From Antedon mediterranea (Eukaryota; Echinodermata; Crinoidea; Comatulida; Antedonidae), in the NCBI RefSeq assembly GCF_964355755.1, contig NC_092673.1:3105001-3169000 (forward strand): a stretch of 64,000 bases of DNA, in the 5' to 3' direction. The first letter of the stretch is position 1. Each line of letters begins with the position of its first letter. Position numbers and translations under genes: made by a program. This document shows positions 28,601 through 43,600 of the stretch, piece by piece. The notes below the pieces were generated by a model, which saw only the letters and a program-made list of their open reading frames with translations, did not search any database and was not told where the DNA came from.

Positions 28601-31600
28601 ATTAACACCACCTGCTTGCAGATATACATGTAACGATTATTGGTGAATATGTCAGCAAAACTGGTTTGTAATTAATAATGTGTTTTAATTTATAGGTTTC
28701 TAAAAAAACAACATTGTAACATTAATGTTAATAAAATATTTAATTGCCTGGCATTAATAATAACGTTTACGTAAGAATAGTTTGAATTGACACCTTAGAC
28801 TATTGAGATTTGTGCAGAAGGTCACGATCTAAACTATTGTAAAGAACCCCACGCATCTATCATCGGTCCCCTTGGCTACTGATTTGTTTTCGTCGGTATT
28901 TATTTCTTTACTTGTCACAATTATGGGTCTTTAATGCTAATTTGTCACTTCCTAATATCGGGCATAAGGTGTAACATTCCCAGTTTATCATGTGTTTCGA
29001 TATCTGCTAGAAATATCAGCATATAACATTGAGCTTATTAAGGCAAGATTTATGGGCAAGTATGTCATTCATGACTCGTTAGGCCTCAGGGGGATAATAA
29101 GTCTTAAACGAAAGAAGCCTGAACAAGGCGTTAAACAAGAATAACATCTCCACTCTCAACTGTTGAAAAACTTAGCTGAATAAATTTAGCAGGTGGAATT
29201 GTGCAGCCAATTCGTTCAACTTCAGACTTAAGTATCCAATGATTGTGAACTTTAAACCGTTTGGAGGATAATTAAAGTCTGAAAAATAAACCACTTTTAG
29301 ATTCTCTTCCTGTGACTGTAGTGTAAGTGTTCAAGCATGTTTTAAGGCAAAACACAATACCATATTTGTTGACTTCATGGACTACCAACACCATTTAAAT
29401 ATCGCACATAAGATCAGTGGTTACTTATCGTACCACAACATTTACAAACAGTAATTAAATAAAGTTTATGCATTTTTTCATGTCTGTCACTTATTAATTT
29501 CATAAACATCAAAATTTAATTTAGATAATGTTGATTTTTCATATTGCATATGCTTTTGTGCTAAAACATTATGTGAAAATTCTGTCATAATTAGAATAGT
29601 ATATAATTGACATATATTATAGCAACTTAATCAATACACCCTAAAGGTAGGTCTTATTAACGAGGTGCTCACCATGAGAACTACTTGCCCTTTCTCGTTT
29701 CTGGCCTAGTTTTGTCACCTGAAATACAATATAGTACCATACAAATATCTTTTAGTTGCTAGCAATATTTCAATTACAATCAATCAAATTTATTTAATTA
29801 ATATCATTCTTTGACATTATTTGTCTATTTAAGTCAAGTATCTGTTAACAAAGAAAATTATTTCGCAGTTAGTCCTTATAACATCTGCATGCATTTTGAT
29901 GAGATTCTTTTCCCATATTTATTCCAACCATGGAAAAAAAAAACAGGTGTTCTCAGTGTAGATATTTCAATGATGATTTTAATATTTACCATAAATATTC
30001 AATTAATTTTTAATAATATCAATAATATTAATTTTATTTTAATAATATAACAATTAGAATAAATAAACTTTGCACTTTTGGTAAGACATCAACTATACAA
30101 AGATTTAGGCTTCCTAAGTAAATCCACGATATAATTTGTTAGGGAATATTAATTTATTTTATCCTTAATATACAACGCTACTATTATAAATACCGAATGG
30201 TATAATCAATGGTATAACTATATTCAGTTTCCTTATTCATCATTCAGGAAACTGGTGAGATGCATTCATGAGAAAATGTTGCATTTATTTGCTGCAAAAA
30301 CATCTGTCTTGATATAAACTCCCTTGCGTAAATTGTTTAAATCGCAAAAAAATGGAAAAATTGAGTAATTTAAAGTTGGACTATACCACTATAGTAACTA
30401 AGTATAGTTGTTTGTCACATCATTAATTTTAAATGACTATAAAGGACATAAGGTTAACTTATGGTTTATCAATTAAATGGATTGCAAAAGTAAAAACTGC
30501 GAAATACCAAAAGGTGAACATGTGAACATTTAAAGCTCCAGTCCCACTATTTGTTCTTCATTCTTCCAAAGGGACTTGTATTGATTGATGTCACTTCAAT
30601 TCAGGTGCAACAGAGATAGACCAATCAGATAATTTTACATCAATTCCTCAATATTAAGCCCACGGTGGGCTTATTACCCATGTCAGTAATTCACAGTGGC
30701 AAATGTTCAGAACGGTTCAAACTACGCTGAAATTTGTTATTGAAGCTCACGAGACTAAACTCTCTATCTACTTTCGATTATTTGTTATATCTATGAATAA
30801 ATATTTATAGAAACTCCAATTAATTATTCGTAAGGGGAAAGAATTTATATAAAGGTTTTGTATAATATTTGAAAATTATTCACAATGTTAGTTTCTGTCT
30901 ATTTATCTGATCTAAAGGGTTTATTGTCAGTTGTAATGTATAAATGTCAAAAGAAATCATGGTTAATTATGTATGTCAGTTGTGTACTATAACACAATTG
31001 CCTGACTTAGGAAAATATAATACAACGATGGTATGTTTGATGGCTCCCACTAGAGGGCGTGGATAATATCTTTATCCGATGAGGGTGCTTTTCTGTTTCT
31101 TTTTTTCGTAATGTTGTATTCATCTATTGTTGGTATATTGGTTCGTGTTATTTACCCTATAGTTTTTTAAAATAGTATAAACAGGGAGGTATAAAAACAA
31201 TTATTTTTGGTATATTACATTAAAATTCAATTCAAAATCTTTCAAATTCAATTTTCAAAAATTCAAAAAAAAAATGTATTAAATTAATTATTTCGACCTT
31301 CTGTTATAGTTAATTCAACTATAAAGAAAAATGTATTGAAAATGTTAATACTGTGAGATACTACAGTATGCTGCCATCGATAAAAAATGAACTTTAAGAT
31401 CAGATGAAATAATATAAATTTATAGTTTCGTTGAATTGAACGTGATAAATGTGTATGCAGTTACGCCGTTTTAGTATACTACTAAACGATTCTTTAAATG
31501 CCTCGTCGATAACGAATCCAGCATATTAAGAATATTCCAATTGTTTAATTGATCAGAATTGATTTTGAAGCTTATTGGAATTTGTTAAATGCAACATTAT

Positions 31601-34600
31601 CAGCATTTGTGAAACTCGTTAGAGGCAAAACCTAATCAGATTTAAGAGGACTTAATTAAATTCATTCTCATTACTGGTTTTCCTATAGTATTACAAATCT
31701 GAGATTAGTATACTGATGGAATGTGGTATTTAGTAGTAGATATTATTTTTAAGGGGTAGGGTTCGTACTACCGCACTTCTTTAAAGCCATATTAAATGAT
31801 AAAGATATTGATAATAACATAAATTGGTATTGTACATTTGTGATATCGCAATGTTTAATGGCACTGCAGCTTGGCATAATACTTCTATTCTCAATCTCTT
31901 TGGTTTTTGTGATTGTAGCGTTGTACTTATATGAAAAATAAAATGTAATTTTCCTATAACATAATTCGATATTGTTAAAATTAAATTATTAAATATTTTA
32001 TATCACAGGTTTATTTATCTAGGGAATAGGCTATAATACTGCATATAAATCTGATTCTTTCCCAATCTACAGCAGGTTTAAAATAGTGTAAATAAATATT
32101 AATGTAAAATTTAATTATATAAATGCTACTTAGTGAATTCATTATCTATATCCACTCTACTGTTGCTATGGTTTTGCTAAACATATCCTGTTAATCGTTT
32201 TGATTTGGCTAATTGGAATGAAAAGCAATCAAGAAAGTGATGCGAACCTCTTTGTATATTAAAAGCTAATCAATTTTCTGCTGCGTTGGTCGAGCAACCT
32301 GATCAAGCTGCGTGCTTATAAATTGGAGGAGGCTGTGCGCGAAAGATTGCGATTAATCCATACAATGTTACAATACTCGGATTCACATTTGAACACATTA
32401 GAAACTAGTATTAACTGTGTAATGTAAACAAAACATTTACTTTAATGAGCACATTTTGTAAGTGGTGTCTTCTGTGAACAATGCTAGTAATGTATTCTGG
32501 AAACATATTACCAGTACTTTTGGTATATAAGCATGGCTTAAACCATAGAGATAATATCTCTATGCTTAAACTCATTATAATGGTATAGCATATTTTATGT
32601 TTCATTCTCTGGTTGTTATAGATAGTGAAATATGCACAAATCTATTTGTGCTCAAATACTGGTATTGGTAACTTACTAATTCTATCATGAGTATATTCTT
32701 GAGCGCATTCTTAAGGTCTTATTGGTGGTGTAATCGTAAATGTCTGAGCACATGTTTTATATAGTGTTTGTATGTATGTAAATGTATAATCTTTTATGAT
32801 TGTAGCTCAGGTATTGTTTGAAAATATATAGGTTTACATCAATGATATATTAATGAATAAGCTATTTTTGTCAAGAAAGCCATTTTAACTTTAATATAGG
32901 TAGGCCTAATATAGGTAATTCATTCCATTTTTTGAGTACGATTATGAATTTAGGTTAAAGGTCATAACATTACATATGTAGGCTTACAAAATCTTATTCA
33001 ATAAAGCCCCTATGCAAATTGATGCTAAAATGGTATATATCTTAATAATAATAGATTTTTTGTTCTGTTTTATCAATAATGTTGAAAATGAAATAACGTC
33101 TGCAAGCCTGGCTAGCCGGAAGGATACAATGGCCTGCTCAGGCTCCCTTCTGTTGTGAACGATGTATTTTTATTTCACAATGAGTACCCCTTAAGTCGCT
33201 TTAATTCCCATAAAGGAAGGATATAAGGAGTGTATTGGGTCATAACTCTACCTTTAAATGAATATAGAAACAGGACTTATATTGCAGGACAGAGTTCCCA
33301 ACAGATTTGGTCTGATGTACAGTAATCAAACTGAAATGATTGGCAGCTGTCAATCAAAATATTGTGAAGGTCTCTGCTTTCTTTTCTTGAATAAACATAA
33401 CTTTATCTTTATACTTTGTTGGCCTCAGCAGGACTAATACCACCAAGTGTTGTGCCATATTTCATTTCCTCCTTCAATCATCAGTATATTTTATTTTACC
33501 TTGTTAAAATACTTAGTCTAATTTTGAACTAACATTGTATAAATAAATACAATATTATTGATGTGTTGTTATTATTGGAACTATGTCAATTTCGGATTGT
33601 GTCAATTATGATTGAAAATTGTTTAGAATAATTCTTCGAAGCTAAGTTATAATTAAGTGATAGTTAATAATCTATAGCTGATAAAAAGGCCTCTTTGAGT
33701 TAGCCTATTAATCATGTAGAACCTTTTCTTTTTTTCCTAGAACTCAATAGACCCACATCAACCTTGCAATACATCATGAGTGGTAGTTAATAAAAACAAA
33801 ATAACTTTTCCTCCCACATTAATAAATAGATTAGAAATTCTTAGTATAAACAGTCTATATTTATACTTTAATTCTAGTTTTCTTGTTTATTATTGTTCAC
33901 TTAAGTTGAGCTCTCAGATCTTTAGTAAAATCACTCGTCACTGGACGCATTTTCTTTATACTTATATGTGCCACTGTTTTTAAAAATTGCAAATAAATGA
34001 TTAGTTGTATTATTTCTGAAAGCAGGCATGTATCAGCATTAAATGTTATTTCCTATCTAGTACAACCTTAAAGCTTTGTTTACACCATCAAACTACTGTA
34101 ATTTGTCAAAAAAAGTGTGATGTACCCAAATATGATAGTTAAATGCCCAAATATGGTGGTGATGATATACAACATCATCACCCATATATGGGCATATCAC
34201 ATTTTGTTGTCACAGTTTGATAGTGTAGACAGAGCTCTAAATTGATTATTATCACCTGGGTTCACACTATACACAGTATTTGAAATATAATCATACTTTT
34301 CAAATATTTAATCTAGATTCATGTTTAATACGCATTGATTTTCACAGAATATCTCACAATATCAACGCCAACAAATCAATAAGTCATATGGTTTGATTTT
34401 ATGTAATCTCTCCCCGCTAATTTCTTAATTCAATTAAATGTTGTTTATTTTATTACGTGTTAACATTATAGATTACTTATTGACAATTATATACTCCTTT
34501 GTGTGTTTAATTGAAATTTTAAAAAAGAGGCAATTTGTGGTTCCAGGAAAAAATAAGTACGGTAATTTGGGTCAACGCAAGAAAAGTAGAATAGAACCCA

Positions 34601-37600
34601 AAAATAGAACTGTACTATGATATAAGGCATCATATTAGAAAGAATGTATAATTTTGATATGATTTTACCAACAAAAAAAATGGTTGCTTAGCAAATCGAT
34701 ATTGGAAGATGTACACACAATAAATAGATTAGCAAACTAAAAATAGAAAACCAATAGAATTTGAGTAGTTTTGGGTTAATATGTTTCCACAAATGAAAGT
34801 ACAGTTTTACGAATCTAGAATAAGTATTCCCCTAAGCTCCTTCTTGATAATGATAGTAATCATAACTAGATCCATTGGCAAAGTAAGTTAACCATCTTGT
34901 GAAACTATACAACATACTAATCATGTGTAATCATTGTTTTTCACTTAAACTATGTGCTATCTGGAGTAAGACAAATTAACTTGGCTAATATCAAACCGAT
35001 TCACACAGAACAAAGACAATGCTAACGCTGCTGCCCCAGTTCCATGATGCAAAAATAAAAAAAAAACATAGTTTATTATATAGGTGGATGTTCTTTATAC
35101 GCTGATGACTTCGACATGAATCGCTAATATTTTATTATTCAAGATAACAATGTATTAAAAGACTCGTTGACGTTACGACTGTCATATTCGAACGTGACCT
35201 TACTATAATAGCCGAGTACTTGCAGCCTGGCTCGGTTCTTTTGATTTCTAACGTAAAACTGCCAATTTGTAACAAATGTATGGCCAAGGGGATTGTCTTC
35301 TTTGTTTTCGATTTACCTCTCATGGGGTATGTAATTAAAATGAGATGTTGTTTCTCTGTCTCCGGCAATAATTTACCAAGAATATGAATTTACATTTTCA
35401 ATGTTCAAATCCATTCTATAATAAAACATCATCAGAGGTTCGGCAGATAAATATTGAAAATGATTGATATTTTACGAAGTAGTAAAAGTAACCGTGGTCA
35501 TCAAAGATGTATTCTGCCTTCTGTTGTCAAATCAAAAGAAATAAAAATTTAATTAGAACTAAAATTGGTCGTTTAAAAGTTTGAGAAATGAAAAGCAAAA
35601 AGACAACCAGATTGTTATTAGAGTTCACTTTGTTTAATATTTTAAAATCTTTTTTTTTGTAATTTATAGACTTACTGGCTGTATATTAGCTTGAAGCAAC
35701 ATTTCTGTAAGACATAAATGTATTTTACTAATTGGTCTGTTAATAGGAAAAAGGAGTGTTATTTAGACTTTTTTTGTTACTGATTCAGTATTAAGTTCAT
35801 TTCAAAAGTTCAGTTGAAGACGACCTACATCTTTATGTGATGTACTAAAACAAATTTCTTTTAATCTATATAGTTAAAGTAGAACTTTAATTTTAATTTT
35901 TCCTTGTATAAATGTAATTAAAGTTCGATATTTCATGTTTTAGCAAAAACATTAAGAGTGTTTTTTTCAATTAAAGTTTGATATTTACATGTTTTAGCAA
36001 AAACATTAAGAGTGTTTCTTTTAAAAAAAATGATTTGACATCTATTTTATATAGAAATCTTATTTTTTATTTCATAGTTTTAGCAGAAAATGAAAACTAT
36101 TTTATTTGAAAGAACTTTCTTAAAGCCACTCGCTACAGTACATTATTCTGAGATGTAATAGATTTTTTTGAAAAAAACATTTTGCAATTCAATTGCTATA
36201 TTTCAATGTAGTGGATTTTATCAGGCAATAAAATTAATTGGGAAGCCTGACACAAGAAGATCATATATGGAAGTTTTTAAAAATTTGCTATAAAATAAAA
36301 TTTGTATTATTATTTTGTTGAGATTTATAAATAATTTCAAATACATAACTATCACAGTATTGCTTTAAATCAACCAGGGAAAATATTTTTTTCCTTACAT
36401 CAAACATGCACTACACTATCAACATTTATGTGACAAAAAATGTGATGTGCCTATATATGGACATAATTGGGCATATCAATACCATATTTAGGCACATCAC
36501 ACTTTTTTGTCAAACTAGTTTGATAGTGTAGACAGAGCTTTAGATTCTAATTACAGTTTATTTCAACAATCGTACAATAATATTTCATTTGATTTCTAAG
36601 CATCATTATACGTTAACTTTATAATAACTTTAAATAATTCAAACTGACTTTTGAACAATAATTATTTTTCAATTTTCATAATAAGATTCATTCTGAGAAT
36701 TATTTATACCAAGCTTACGTATATCTGTCATTTGTTTTGTACACTATAAACATTCATCAACAAAGTAGTGCTACAGTCAAAGGATGTTTACCTTAGGGAA
36801 TCTAAAAGGGAAACGTCAAGACACCCTGAAAAGTAAGACATCATTCAACAGTTATTGCTATGAGCATGACAAAGCATAGCTCGCAATTGGCACACCGACA
36901 AAGAATGTGACCCGCGACCTTAATAAATGGTGCAACACGTCCCTGGTGGCTTGCTGTTCACACTTGTGTACATTTGAACATGTGTAGCAGCAAATTGAAG
37001 TTGACGACTCGAGGTATATTTAGGATGGCAAGTCAATTTTTTTGAAGTTTTGAAGGAACATGACAGTTTTGTTTAATGCTACAGTATATTAAATTCTTGG
37101 TTATGTCTGGTTGTAAATTCACAGCAATTTGATTATGTTTGAAGGATTTGTTAGTTGTAAAGTTGTAAATCATTATATATATTAATACTTGTACAATATT
37201 TGATTGAAAGAGATTCCTCAAAAGAAAAAATATATTTCTAAGAAATATAATAATAATCGTGTCATTAAGGTTTTAAATATTTGATCGTGATATATATATA
37301 ATATTCAGATCCTTGATGAATAAGGTATTTGGAGTATTGAGTGTACACTTTGGGGACCAAACAAAGTGTCTCCTTAGGAGAAAAGGGAAGGGGTTATTTT
37401 ATATATTTATTTATTTATTTACATAACACACTTTTACAAAAAGTACAACGATAATAACAATTTAAAACATATATATTAAAATTTAAAAAAAAACCTTCTG
37501 TACAGGCCTACAAAATGTAATAACCAGAATAATATTATAAAGTTTTAAATAAAGAGATAGACTTCGAGAATTATTTTGAATCCGATAACTTGCTTGGGTA

Positions 37601-40600
37601 TGAAGAGACAGACCATTAGATTTATTATTGCTAGATTATTAAAAAGATTAACAATTTACTATATTTTTTGATTATCGTTTGTGTCTAGACAATTAATTAT
37701 TTTGTTTTGATAAAGTATGATAAATTAGAGACAGTATAGCGTATGTTTACAAGCTCTTTTATATTACGGAGTTAAAATACAGTCATCGCATACAGTGCCT
37801 CTGAGGTTCGTCAGAGTTTAACAACACCGAGGAGGAGGTATAAGAGAGTTACCGTACTGATCACACAAGCATGTTGCTTGTAACTCGGATATGATTCGGA
37901 TCGTCTTAAGTCTACTTAACTACGGTACATGTTTGAACATAGCTTTTGCGATTGAGAAGAAGTTGATTCAGTAAAGAAGCTTGATGCATTTAGTGATGCA
38001 AGTTAAACTCTGAAAATAAACTATAAAATTGTAAAAATAGAGAGTAGAATAGTGTTTATCTTCAGGCATTTATCTTACAAATTTAGACCAAAATGTCTAT
38101 AATTTCAATGTCTGCCGCACTATCAAAATCTCAAATTGCACCACTTCTAAATCGGTTCCGACAAAGGATAAACTCTAGAAATACTGGCACCACATCTAGT
38201 TTCTGAAGAATTGAAGCCAATCAAATGAACCGTATGGCGACAAAAACAGTAACTCACTCAACCGGAACTTATTATGTATTGGGTTTTTATCTAGTGTAGT
38301 CTTGCAAGAAGGGTGAATAAAACAGATGCATAGGGTTACTTCACCATGATTAATTACATCTTTAGACATTTTGTTAAAGTCAATTCGTCGGTTTAAATAT
38401 TCTTCTATGGAAATCAAGTGAACGTGTTTGTGATTGTGGCTTGAAAACGTGTACAAGGACAGTAATTCACAAACACAAAAGAGTTTGTTGTTTTCACTGT
38501 GATTTTGAACAACTCAAACAAAGTGAAACATGTTACGACGACGTTCATTATGATCTCATTCGTAAAGAGCCAACTTTTTTTGGTTCCTTAAAGTCTTGTA
38601 ACAAAATATTGAATGTGATAGGCCTACTATTGAAAGCATAAAGCTATAAATCCCGAAATGCATTGCGCGCGGATTGAAATCCCGAAATGCATTGCGCGCG
38701 GATTGATATTTCTGTTTTTCTTCTGTAATTCACCCACTTTTCGATCGATCGTGAGGCCAAAACAAATGGAAGACTCCTAACTTTTCAGCGAAAATACCGG
38801 GTTTTCCCCAATTTGTATCAACGGACGGAGTCTGGCAAAAATAAAGTAATATATATGTATTATTTTTACAAAACGTCACAAATTGTAGGGAAGGTGTATT
38901 TAACAGTAGATTGAAAATTGAATTATACTTGAATTGAAAAAAATTACATCTTAGCTAAGTTATAAATTGTTCTAAACCGACACAGCACTTAAAACAAAAT
39001 CTAACATTAGCCAAATACAAACACAATTTTAAGATGAATTTTGTAAAGATGGAAAGTTGTTATTGCTGTTCTTGAGAGTGCAAAGCCTTCGTTTTACGTG
39101 AAATGCCACACTAGGGAAATGATTTGGCCATTAATAGAACCAGTTGAAGAAAAGTAAGATATAACATTTTCAATATTTTATACAACATCTATCGACATTA
39201 TAATATAATTATTGCGATTACATCATTAAATTATCTTTTTTTTCTCTTTAAAATCAAATTTTGCTTAATTTTCAACTCTAAATTGTTTAATAAAGATTAT
39301 TAATTAATATACTTGATAATTGCTATTTTATTACAGACAACAGTGATATTCATTTTATTTTTTTATAAAATAATTCATGGAATATTTGACTTTAAAACTA
39401 ATCCCCTTTTACTGATCAGTAGTTATGGTGGTTTTTTTTTTCAAAATTATTGTGGAAAAGCCAATTGATAACTTTTTGGATAGTAATAAAAATATTTAAT
39501 ACATTTTAAAATTTAAGTACTGTACAATATGTGTATCGAACACAAAGCATAAAAGTTAAGAACATACTTTGGACCATTTACCATCAATATTTAAGAGCAT
39601 AATCAGTCCTTTGTGGAGCACCGCAACTTATACCCTCAGAAACCACAAGAACATCTAGAAATTGAACTATTGACTTTCAGATACCCTTAAGATTGCATAA
39701 TGGGCTCACATTATTACTAAGGGCCTATTCAGACCTACGGAGTTATGCTTTCATATTGTACGCGGCGTACAACTCCATAGGTCTGAACCAGGAAAAAATT
39801 AGTGGAAGCCACCTCGTACGACACTACTACTCTTTCGTTCGTTATGACAGCTCAAGGTATAGGCCTAAGATTAGTGGACGCCACTTACAATACGAAAGTC
39901 ATGCATCAACAATTTTACTCCTGCATACCAGATGTTCTCACCCAAATCGGTGACAATTAGTTTGCAACGACAAATCTGAACACTTTGCTGTTACAATGCT
40001 ATTATAATATAACATTGCTGGCGATACGAAAGCATAACTCCAATGGATTTGAACATACCCTTATATTGAATATGGACGAATATTTGTATTGTTGATTAAA
40101 AGATCATTTCCAAGATTATTTAGAAATGTATAGTATTACATCGTTTGGGAAGTTTATATATATATATGGTATATGAGGTAATTAAATATTTAAACATTTA
40201 GAATGTATTGTAATCAACCATTTCATTGCACCTACTCAATTAAAACATACCCCTTAAAAATCTAGGTGTACTAAAGTATTCAGAGCACCGACACTTAAGC
40301 ACTTACATTATACAACTGCACTTTAAGAGTATATTCACGCAATTAACACTCAAACGCCTGCTAGTTTAAACCCATACTTGCACATTTAATACATTCATAA
40401 GTGTGCATGCCGCATTACTTAAGTTTAAACTAACCAATAGGTGGATTTAATGACTTTAGGAACCATCAACCGTCCAAATTGTTACAAGCATAAGCACGGA
40501 TTTCCATGTCGTCAAACATGTACAAATTCACAAACTATGTCTGGTTAGATCTTTACTTTAGATATACGGCTTAATGTTACATTTACGTTGATCCGTGGGG

Positions 40601-43600
40601 TATGCTCTTAGATCTATACCTGATACAATAGTTGTGATTTTGAAATCCGATTACAGCGCACACAGGCATTTAGCCACAGAAAGTGATATAAGTCTACTTG
40701 TGTATGGTGCTTGAAAGGATCTTGGTTATGGCCTAGGATTAAACCTAATAGCCTATCAAGCTATTTGCTTGTACTTTAAAGATATTTAAAGCAGTCAGAT
40801 TAAAAAAACATGTTATACATTAAATTCTTATGGGTCGGCTGCACTGTGAACTTCAGGAAGATTTCAATTACTGTTGTAAATCCCTCTTAAGCCTTTGAAT
40901 GTTTTGAAAAGCTCCTTAAGGGTGAACCGCACATTTTTTATATTTATTTAAACATTTTAGACAAATGAAAATAGAAGTGTAAAAGATAGCTACACTTAAT
41001 TAAGGCTGGTACACATGTGTCCTGCACACTACAGAGGATATACCAATAAATGTTCACATTGTTCTGATCTTTGTTACAGCATGTTGCAATACAAATACAT
41101 TCATTTTTTTTATGAATAACTTAATCATTTGATGAACCACATTATTTATATACATTGTCTGTTTAGTCTTATACAATTAAAAGACTGGCCATAATTAATA
41201 CTGTAAAAACAATTATTGCATAAATTTATTTAAATTTTAGTCATTTTTGTAAGAATCATTTGAATAAACCTAAAGTAATAACAGAAAATGCATAATTATG
41301 AATAAACGATTAATAAGAAAGAAACAAGAATAATGATGAATAATTTATTATTTATATTATAGATATAACACTTGTACTAATTAGGGCTAGTGTTGCCCGA
41401 AAGCTCTGCTTATTTTTCTGGCTGTTTTACTTCATCGTTTTGCTTTAGCTTTTCGCTTTTTTTTTGTATCCATTGAGATCCAGCCACTGATACCCACAGT
41501 ATTGTCATTTTTTCAGTGCTTATTTTGTATCTCCATTGAGATCCAGCCACTGATACCCACAGCATTGTCATTTTTTCAGTGCTTATTTGGTATCTCCATT
41601 GAGATCCAGCCACTGATACCCACAGTATTGTCATTATTTTCAGTAATTTGCCTTTGGATTTATTATAGACATGAGAATAATACCATATTATGTTATACAT
41701 TTCTATATACTATAATCGCTATAATGTGCTATTTTTCATCATAATGTGAACTAGATTCAACATTTTCTGCAATCTTTGTATTGTTCCCTTTTTTTGTAAT
41801 AAAATGTCTTTATTAATGCATTTGTACTTTCCACATATCAAAACTGAAAACATTTTGCATAGTAATATGCACATTTGTTGTACTTTTGCCTCATATATCA
41901 AACCATTTCTTACAGATGTTTATCAAACAACATAGAAAATAAAGAAAATCAATCCATCTTTTCTTGAGGCATTAGTATTTTGTTTGTCAAACTGTCATTT
42001 TGAAACTGATCGTTGCCGTAATTTGATGAGACGGTCGGTGTGTATGAATGATATCTATTGGATACCAATAGTGCCCCCAGCTACTGGTTTTCGTTGTGCC
42101 CAGGTTCTTTCATTAACATCCCAGACAGGTTGATGACCTCCTCAAATTATAATATTTTATTCAATCTATTTCGTGCTTAGCTTGTCTGAAATTTTATTTT
42201 TAGTTGGAACATCCCTACCTGGCAATGGAATGGTCTGTCATATTTTATTTAATATCTTGCATATGAAATATTAAAGATTAAACATTATTTATTGGTCCAT
42301 AAAAATATATTTGAAGGGATAAAAAAAGATAATAATTATTTTACAATTAAAAAAATTAATATATTTGTCATTTCATTGGAATTATATTTTACATTACATA
42401 ATAATCAACAAAATTATATATTATTTTGTCAAACAATTATATTTTTCATTAAATTTGTTTTCTTAATAAAACTTTATATAACTTTAACATTATGTAATTG
42501 AAGAGTTTTCCCAAGATATGAAATTTAATGTTTAACAGCTGCGGTTTTATCATCACGTTATAGTAAAACAAAGCGCGGATTCTGTTAGTTCTAAACTAAT
42601 TTTTCAATCTGTTCGCACATCTTAAACATGGGTTTATGGTTACCTGAGCCTCAAGGGGTACTAGTGTGTCGTATCAAGCGTAATTGAAATGTAAATATCT
42701 ATCTTCTGATTGGTTGCCTCATCATCATTTGAAGTTATAGCGACTACGGTGGATAAAAATAGATTAAAGGTGCTCTGTCGGAGAATCTGAAAATTATGAA
42801 TACAATTAAAACAAATATTTTAATTGTCTCATACAAAGGAATATTAAAAGTTATTAGCTTTAAATGAAATTTATATTCATATTTTTAAATTAGCTGCCAG
42901 CCATTTTAGAACACTTGTCTGGCAGGGATTTTATGTAAATTTATTTGATTGATTTAGTGACTTAATCAATTCTAATTTTCATTGTATTGCATCAAATATT
43001 ACATTATTAACACAAGTTAAACACAGGGTGATCGAATTGGACTCGCACCCGAACCCTCAAAACGTGGAGGGCCTGTTTTGGAGAGATTTTTTTAGCTTAG
43101 TGAAACATGCCAAATAAGTTCTCCTATCGCAGCTACACCCGTCCTCCACCAACTTCATTGTAACAGCCCACATTGAAGCTTTAAGCTCTGTCTACACTAT
43201 CAAACTAGTTTGACAAAAAAAGTGTGATGTGCCCAAATATGGTAGTGATATACTTAAATATGATAGTGATATGACATCGTCATGTCCATATATGGGCACA
43301 TCACATTTTTTTGTCACAAAGTTTGATGGTGTAAACAGATTTTTATGCCCCAGGTGAGAGGCATAGGCTAACGTAACTAAACAAGTATACACTGTATCTT
43401 TAATACAGGTAGATCGTATTGGCCTCTGGTTCTCTTTTATCAATGCTTTTCACTGAGATGGAGATAAATTACGCTAGTGGTTGTGTTTGGAATGTGTTGT
43501 CTTATCACAAGACCTTGCTCATCATTTTATTTTGAATGATGTTGTTTATGTCTATGTTCATGCTAAATTACATTCTGTTTATATCAACTTTCTTACTAAT

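Noticed and set aside
41410-41744. Repetitive open frames on both strands
   Set aside because: Produced by the 61-63 bp tandem array; same frames appear on both strands with no gene context.
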